DNA from: Agapanthus africanus
Lineage: Eukaryota > Streptophyta > Magnoliopsida > Asparagales > Amaryllidaceae
Assembly (NCBI GenBank): GCA_030015575.1
Contig: JASDDO010000014.1
Coordinates: 162,969,911-163,033,910 of the forward strand
DNA: 64,000 nucleotides
Reading direction: 5' to 3'
This document shows positions 58,294 to 64,000 of this stretch, in pieces. Each line of letters begins with the position of its first letter. The stretch's first letter is position 1. Position numbers and translations under genes: made by a program. The notes below the pieces were generated by a model. The model was not told where the DNA came from, did no database searches, and worked only from the letters and a program-made list of their open reading frames with translations.

Positions 58294-59021
58294 GCGTTGC
58301 GTGCATATTTAAGATAGCCTTATTAGATGTTACTTACTACTCACGAGTTGGCAACTCACCCCCGTTATGCCACAGTATCTTGCAGGTTCGACTCGTCAGC
58401 ACAGTAGCGGCAGGCGTACTTTCTTTTCTGCTTCAATTGCTTTGACTTGCGGTTTGCTCACAGGTGGGTTGCTAGGATTTTTTTGATCCCACCTTGCGTA
58501 TTATTATTGTATCTAGTACATTCCATCTACCTTATCTACCGTTTTCCATCAGTTGTATATTTGGACTTAGATGGTGAGCTTGTAAGATTTGTATGTATTC
58601 TATTTCTGGTGTCGATGCTCACTTGATCCGACGTGGTGTTTTCTTATTTCTCGTTTTCTGATATTTATCTCATATTATGATGATATATATTGCATGTGGT
58701 TGTGATTCCGCCATTGGCGAAGAGCTAGCTCCCGCTTGGGGATGCCTTTATTCATTGTCTATGCGTATTCTTGTTTTGTATCCGTTTGGGGCCAGTTTTT
58801 ACAAAGAAAACTCTGCCGAAATTTTTGGGAAAATTTGATGTTTTAAATTGTTTTAATGTGACTTTATTTCTACTAAAGCTACCTTTTTAAGTTAAGTTTT
58901 CCTTCACTCTATATTTTTAAGTGGTTTAGATTTCTGAGATTTGGCTTACTTATATTACGTTACGCCTCTAGACGTTTCGTAATTTAAGTGCCAGTCACGT
59001 TCCACATATCCGGATCGTGAC
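55745..59021 (+). repeat. 3' LTR of the chromovirus
   Basis: It starts TGTAACGTTTTG after the polypurine tract AAGGGGGAAAAAT and ends CGGATCGTGACA. About 3.3 kb, AT-rich, with an (AT)n microsatellite. A G-run of 11 lies at 56160. No internal gene is seen. Confidence 0.75.
58216..58290. repeat. (AT)n microsatellite
   Basis: An uninterrupted alternating TA run of about 75 bp inside the chromovirus LTR. It can extrude as a cruciform. A shorter (AT)n run lies at 59840-59870. Confidence 0.97.
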
Positions 59022-59834
59022 AGTGCTGCTATATGTTACCCGTCTTGCTATGTCTAGTTCACATAGACTAAAGGGATACGAGTTTGACGAGATTTATATT
59101 ACTGTGGATATAATGCGATATGATATCAATCCTAAGAGATCGAGTATATATATAAAGAATATAAAAAAGAGGATTATGATTTGGACACAGTGGATATAAC
59201 CGGGAATCCATGATATATATTATTGTGTGTTCAATCCATGAAAGATTGAGGCAGGGAGACACAAGATGTCACTCGGTGATATATGTGTGTTCAATCCATG
59301 AGTGATTGAGGCAAGGAAACACAAGATGTCTACTGGTGGATATGTGATGGATAGATATAGATACTCTGCATTGATATGGATATATTATGGATATATGAGG
59401 GATCGATATAGATACCCTGCAGTAATGAGATATATTATGCTATATATACAGTAGCCGAACAGGACCGGTCCATGAGACTGTACCTAAATATCATTTTCAT
59501 ATATCGATATATATTAAAGAGGTTTTCAAAGGAGCTATAGTCTCATATTTTCCACGTGTCTATGATTGATACAGAATCTTTCAAAAGAAAACCCCTTTAA
59601 ATCATTTTCAAAAGGCGAGACATATACTTTAAACGAAATGCATATTTTTCTTTACAAATCAACGTCTGCTACTTGTGCCGTGATATACACATCATATGAC
59701 TATTTTAAAAGAGTTTCACATACATATATTTTTCGGCTACTTTTATATGATTGTATATGGATGCGTGCTGTAAATCCCCAGTTCCGAATAAAAAAAATTC
59801 CGTATTTTTCCATAATTTAATCCAAATTTATTTC

Positions 59835-59874
<40 letters not shown>

Positions 59875-60206
59875 TATTTTTTAAATTAATTCTCCAAACA
59901 AAAAAAATCCAAACTAAAATCCCTAACCCATTCCTATTTCTACCCGACCCGACCCAGCCAACCCGACTCGACCCGCTCCCTCGTCTTCCTCCCCCGCTCC
60001 CTTTTTTCCCGCCATTTCTCCCCAACGGCTCCCCCATGATCCCCCGCTTCTCGCGCGCATCTCCCCATGAACCGCGCTCGCCCCACGACGACCGCGTCCC
60101 TCGCGTCACCCCCAACAGCTCCAAGGCCCAACAGCTCTTCCCCCTTGACTCCTCCCTTCTCGCGCCGCCATCTCAAGCTCCGTCCACGACCTCGCTGTAA
60201 GTCCAT
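59022..60206. other. Gene-free AT-rich stretch with C-rich block
   Basis: No gene is credible. It holds a 60-bp unit duplicated at 59224 and 59284 (TGTGTGTTCAATCCATGA...ACACAAGATGTC), an (AT)n run (59840-59870), and a C-rich block (59940-60190, CCCGACCCGACC) that gives a Pro-rich open frame of low complexity. It is possibly a remnant of another LTR element. Confidence 0.5.
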
Positions 60207-60606
60207 GTCACGCACCCCATGAACTTGCGGGGAGGCGGAATATATGAAAAACGATTATCAAAGCTTCGTAACACGGACTTGAGCGCATGAATCGTTATCT
60301 AAACCATTGCTAACAATTTACTAGAGGTTTAACTACTCGGATACGAAGTTACACCTCACGTTACTTGTCCATCGGGTCTTCATCGCGGTCCTCCACTCCT
60401 CGTAGGCTCCTTGGAACATCGGCACCTCAACGACCTCCTCGAATCAAAGATGATCCACCCGAGAGCTCCTACGCCAAGCTTAATCTCAAACTTGAGATAA
60501 CTAGGTTGCTTAAAGTGCTAATCTAAACTACCTAGGGGATATAAAGTGAGGTTATGGATGTATTAGTCTAGCTAACCCTTGATCTCAACACATGAGAGGC
60601 TAGGGT
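60207..60606 (-). repeat. Copia-LTR-like remnant, cut by CACTA insertion
   Basis: AAAGATGATCCACCCGAGAGCTCCTACGCCAAGC (near 60447) closely resembles AAGATGATCCACCCGGAGCTCC (near 51080) and, more loosely, the outer Copia LTR near 22990. It ends where the CACTA terminus begins. Confidence 0.5.
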
Positions 60607-60619
60607 CACTACTAGAAAT
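60607..60619 (+). repeat. CACTA terminal inverted repeat
   Basis: CACTACTAGAAAT marks the element's end. Because the gene reads towards it, this is the gene-3' end of the transposon. Confidence 0.88.
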
Positions 60620-60624
60620 AAGGG

Positions 60625-61145
60625 TTGCCCCTACAGATTTACCCGTAGGGGCAACTCACTGCCCCTACGGATATCTCCGTAGGGGCAAAAAATTAATCTG
60701 TAGGTGCAAACACCGTAGGTGCAAGTTGAAGCCCTGAACTTGCCCCTACGGTCAAAAACTTGCCCCTACGGAGTTCTATGTAGGTACATTTGCACCTACG
60801 GATTAGGGCGTAGGGGAAAAAAAGTTATTTTATTTACGGTTATTTTAATTATATTAACTGTACCTACGGATATATCCGTAGGGCCAAATAGTTTCCCCTA
60901 TAGATATATGCGTAGGTACTTATCCGTAGGGGCAAAATATCAGGATTCCTGATATTTTTCCCCTACGGATATATCCGTAGGGGTCTTTGTTTGCCCCTAC
61001 GGATAAATCCGTAGGGGCAAGACCAACCCCTCTGACACTGAGATCAGGGGGAAATATCAGTTACTGCTGATATTTTGCCCCTACGGCTTAATCCGTAGGG
61101 GCAACCTGTGTACCTACGGAGTAATCCGTAGGTACACATTATCTG
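60625..61145. repeat. CACTA subterminal inverted-repeat array
   Basis: About eleven head-to-head pairs of a ~12-mer TTGCCCCTACGG / CCGTAGGGGCAA are separated by 4-10 A/T bases (e.g. 60658-60687, 60988-61019, 61078-61105). A variant family has TTGCACCTACGG and TGTACCTACGG. Two pairs sit within larger palindromes (AAATATCAG...CTGATATTT near 60945 and 61060). In En/Spm such subterminal motifs bind the TnpA-type protein; the same role is inferred here. Confidence 0.9.
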
Positions 61146-61409
61146 TTTTTTTTAAAGGGGCTGCCTTATTTTTTCTCGCCCTGTGCACAATAATATATAT
61201 ATATTAATAAAATATAAAATTAATCATCACACAACATATATCGCATAATCACATCTCACGCATATAATATACAAAAGAAACCCAAATACTGAATATCATA
61301 TAAATATAAACCAATATCAATATCAATATCAATATCGTTTCAAAATGTAGTACAATATGTATGATATAAATAAATACATGTTTCAAAAAATAAGAACCAA
61401 AAAGCTACC

Positions 61410-63977
61410 CTAGCTCGGTCCAGCTCCACCTCTGAATAACGATAGAATAACGCGCGCCTGCTCCTCGGTCAATAAACTTTGAAATTCGGCGCGAGCGGGA
61501 GTCTGAGCATCCTGTGGAGCTGGCGATGTGGTCTGCGCAGCCGCCGTCGAGGGAGTCGCTTGCGGAGCCACGGCTACGGGAGTATGAGCGGGCGGTGGAG
61601 CTATAGGAGCTGTCTGCGGAACCGCAGCCGATGTAGTGGCTTGCGGAGCCGCAGCCGAAGGAGATGCATGCCATGTACCCTGTCGCGTCTGGACCAAACG
61701 TGTGTAAGAAGCGTGTAAGAACTGTGTATTATTCGAATTCGTATCATTATCAAGTTATTTCGAAATCCCATTTGGATATCTAGTTTGGAAAACCGTTGTT
61801 TATTTTAATTACATATGTATGTATGATTAATCAAACCTAAGTCTAAAACCAAATAAGCTCAAGCTACATACTAATTATGGATATGTTGATATCTATAATA
61901 TGACATGATATTTTACTAAAAAGTAGTATACATACCAGCATCTCCTTCAACTCCTCAACGGTGGCCCTCAAGCTCTCCAGTTCCTGCTGGACACGTCGCT
62001 CACTGGAGACGGAGGAAGTAACCACCGGGGTGGAGTCCAACCTCATATGGGCCCTGCTAGGGCCCAGTCCTCGGCCTCTCTCCCAGCCTCCGTGGTGCCC
62101 TCCGTATGCGACGTCTAGAACTGGGGTCAGCAATCTCGGATCGCTCTGTCCGGTAAAATCGATCCCCGAGGCCTCGGCCTGCTCAACCACCCGCTCCTAC
62201 ACCCACATTAAGCAGTAAAGTATAAGTATAAAATTTAAACTTGAAGCTTCCAAAACTAAAATTTCAAATATGGGTAGAATAAATATTTAACACTTACGCA
62301 ATACTCCTGGGTAGCGACGTCGGGATATCGAAGCTCGCCCATGGCGGGATCTGTCGAGGTGCCGTGGACGGCAAGATATGCGGACAGCACGCTCGGTGTA
62401 CCACCTTGCGCCACGGTCTGAGCTGTCTGCAATATTAGAAAATAACTCTTAATATTAGAAATATTAGAAAATAACTCTTAATATTGCAGAATATCAGAAA
62501 GGTCGGTCTATTGTGATTTACCGATAACTCCATGGCTCGAGTAATATTCCTCGAGCCACCTGTGTAAGTGGGGCGACCCCTCTTCGCCGACTTCCTGTTC
62601 TCTGTATTCTGAGCGGCCTGTTTCTGCACAACACATTAACATTTAGTTTTCTAATTAAGGAACACAAAGAAATAAATTATATCATAAACAATGAATTACA
62701 TTTAAAATACATACCTATTTGCATTGGGAGTCGAAATAATCGCACAATAGAGGCCATGTCTCTACGTCGACTCTCGCAAACGCCGGAGTAGATAGGAGGG
62801 CCGCTCTCTCTGCCTCGGGGGTCACCATCCACAGGGAGTAGCAGTCGGCCTTCAACTCATTCCTGTTGTATCGGACCTTGGTCTGCATGTTCTTCATCAG
62901 GCCATTGTACAGAGCATGAAGGTCGAGCACCCTCCCAGGGTGATCAGGGTCGGGTACAGGCTGAAAATCGTAATCCGACTGAAAATGCAAAAAAAACATT
63001 GTTATTAGATTGAAAGTGTTAATAATAAATATATTGGATAAATCAAATGAAAATAGGACGTTAATACGTACCCGAGCCTGATCAAAGAAGAGGGCGAATG
63101 AGTGCCGGTGCTGCTCGCCCCACTCAACGTGAAGTGGATAGTTCTTCACGAGCCGGCTCTCGTCCCCCATATACCAGCCGAACCTCTCGACATGAGGACC
63201 GGTATAGCGATAGTCAAGGGTAAAAAAGAAGGGGAATGCTGCCTCCCCCTAGCTCTGTCAGGCCTCAGCCTATGGGACTGATTCAGGCCTCGAGTCCCCC
63301 TCTGGGGATGGGGAGGCCCTGCGTCTGCACGAAATATCAAGACAATCAATATTAAGACAAAGTTGTATTAAGAAATCAAGCTTAAGTGAAAATTGAAGTG
63401 TGATATATACCTCCGGTGACTATCGCACGAGCCTGGACCCGGGCAGCAGCACGAACGGGACGATAGTTCCTCCGGTGAGGAACAACCGGGGTCCCAGATG
63501 CGGACGCATCCCCTGCAACTAGAAAATAAACATTGACGCTAAATTTCCCTGAAGTTCATATTTATTCTATAGAGCATATGTAAAAAGAATAAATATTTTA
63601 TATTTATTCATACTAACCTGCAGACGATGCGGATGGTATGGAAGCGGCAGGAGTGGCCCCTGCGGAAGATGTGGACGCACCACCTATAATTAGACAATTA
63701 AAAATAGATTATATAAGTAATTGCAAAAAGAATGTGTAGATCGATAATATAACGTTCTAAATCAATATGCATGCACTATAGGATATATAAACATACCCGT
63801 AGGTGCGGTGGTGTCACCACCTACAGCTAGACAATAATAAAAATTGTTAAGTAAGAGCAAAAGGAATATGTGTATATTTATGATATAGCATTCTAAATCA
63901 ATATACATGCACTATATGATATATAAACATACCTGGAGGAGCGGGAGTGGCCTCTGTCCCAGATGTGGACGCATCAC
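61410..63977 (-). CDS. CACTA Transposase_24-like gene, multi-exon, 5' end off window
   Basis: Exons on the minus strand, from GT-AG signals: 63933-63977, 63797-63820, 63618-63683, 63411-63512, 63072-63324, 62715-62978, 62522-62623, 62298-62426, 61936-62196, 61410-61688 (stop at 61410-61412). The core reads HVERFGWYMGDESRLVKNYP, ADCYSLWMVTPEAERAALL, VDVETWPLLCDYFDSQ, NTENRKSAKRGRPTYTGGSR. This W...YF.S...NR....TGGS pattern is that of plant Transposase_24 proteins of CACTA elements. 61936-62196 ends in a likely coiled coil (ELESLRATVEELKEML). 61410-61688 is a Pro/Ala/Gln-rich tail. Oddities: the frame changes by one base within 63072-63324 near a T-run, and a TAG directly precedes the donor at 62714, so this copy is probably inactive unless spliced differently. 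Confidence 0.72.
63411..63977 (-). repeat. Duplicated micro-exons in the CACTA gene
   Basis: Exons of 45, 24, 66 and 102 bp (63933-63977, 63797-63820, 63618-63683, 63411-63512) are all multiples of three, all flanked by phase-1 introns, and most begin G(D/G)AS(T/A)S. The introns 63821-63932 and 63684-63796 (112 and 113 nt) are about 80% alike, so exon-plus-intron units were duplicated in tandem. The acceptor of the first exon reads TTG rather than AG, so that exon may be skipped. Confidence 0.75.
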
Positions 63978-64000
63978 CAACAACTAGACAATCAAACATT

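Larger units (their letters stand above)
51905..59021 (+). mobile_element. Tekay/Del-like chromovirus (Ty3/Gypsy), 5' part missing
   Basis: Gag tail, protease, RT, RNase H, integrase with GPY/F region and a chromodomain-like tail are followed by polypurine AAGGGGGAAAAAT and a 3.3-kb 3' LTR that starts TGTAACG (55745) and ends GTGACA (59021). This order and the TGTAAC LTR start are typical of the Tekay/Del clade. No matching 5' LTR or primer site lies directly before the gag remnant. It is broken, with more than ten interruptions. Confidence 0.85.
60607..64000 (-). mobile_element. CACTA (En/Spm) DNA transposon, one end
   Basis: The terminus CACTACTAGAAA at 60607 is the canonical plant CACTA terminal inverted repeat. 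Next to it is a ~500-bp subterminal array of short inverted repeats (60625-61145). An intron-rich minus-strand gene then runs from 61410 off the right edge and encodes a Transposase_24-like protein of the kind CACTA elements carry. The other terminus is outside the window. A 3-bp target duplication would be GGT (60604-60606) but cannot be checked here. Confidence 0.88.

Noticed and set aside
58188-58445. 85-residue frame with YIYIYI
   Set aside because: It is a translation of the (AT)n repeat in the chromovirus LTR.
59751-60200. 149-residue Pro-rich frame, possibly a host exon
   Set aside because: The N-part is microsatellite and the C-part is C-rich low complexity; no domain, no splice context, same open length on the other strand.
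60625-61145. CRISPR-like repeat array
   Set aside because: The spacers are 4-10 bases, the repeats are inverted pairs, and the array lies beside a CACTA terminus in a plant genome.
1-64000. tRNA or rRNA genes
   Set aside because: No cloverleaf with A and B boxes or conserved rRNA block was seen; primer-site matches are only short complements of tRNA 3' ends.

Overview
The window is plant nuclear DNA, almost certainly an angiosperm heterochromatic or intergenic block. The evidence is a dense nest of plant-type LTR retrotransposons (Ty3/Gypsy Tat, a second Gypsy-like element with a tRNA-Asp-type primer site, Ty3/Gypsy Tekay/Del-like chromovirus, Ty1/Copia) followed by the end of a CACTA (En/Spm) DNA transposon. 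I found no convincing host protein-coding gene, tRNA or rRNA. The species cannot be told from the sequence.

Layout. (1) 1-47590: one very large Tat-lineage Gypsy element in + orientation. Its 5' LTR (partial) is 1-2320. ORF1, gag, protease, RT, two RNase H domains and integrase run from 2628 to 19508. A repeat-rich 3' region spans 19510-22697, an antisense multi-exon gene-like region 39654-43866, and the 3' LTR runs from about 43936 to 47590. Three other elements sit inside it: a minus-strand Gypsy-like element with no recognisable pol (5054-12676, TSD GCCGG) in gag; a minus-strand Copia element (22698-39653) at the end of the antisense gene; and, inside that Copia element, a plus-strand Copia element of the same family (27088-37491, TSD AATAG). 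(2) 47591-48768: a diverged piece of a Tat LTR directly next to the 3' LTR, suggesting the Tat element itself landed in an older relative. (3) 48769-51900: fragments of other LTRs. (4) 51905-59021: a decayed Tekay/Del-like chromovirus with a 3' LTR of about 3.3 kb. (5) 59022-60606: AT-rich and unclassified DNA ending in a Copia-LTR-like remnant. (6) 60607-64000: one end of a CACTA transposon with a subterminal array of short inverted repeats and a minus-strand, intron-rich transposase-type gene that runs off the right edge.

Relative ages by eye: the innermost Copia has LTRs differing at about 30 sites in 2.2 kb (about 1.3%), the Gypsy-like insert about 4-5%, and the Tat element about 5%. This agrees with the nesting order. 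The dates are rough.

Most noteworthy: a chain of short, phase-symmetric, apparently tandemly duplicated micro-exons in the CACTA gene; an antisense gene with a plant-mobile-domain-like part and intact GT-AG introns carried inside the Tat retrotransposon; GC-rich palindromic leader motifs that recur in two unrelated LTR families; a Copia family that lacks gag and whose youngest copy has a far more decayed pol than its LTR age predicts; arrays of CACGTG inverted repeats in the Tat LTR; and a 27-bp minisatellite shared by the Tat LTR and its 3' region.
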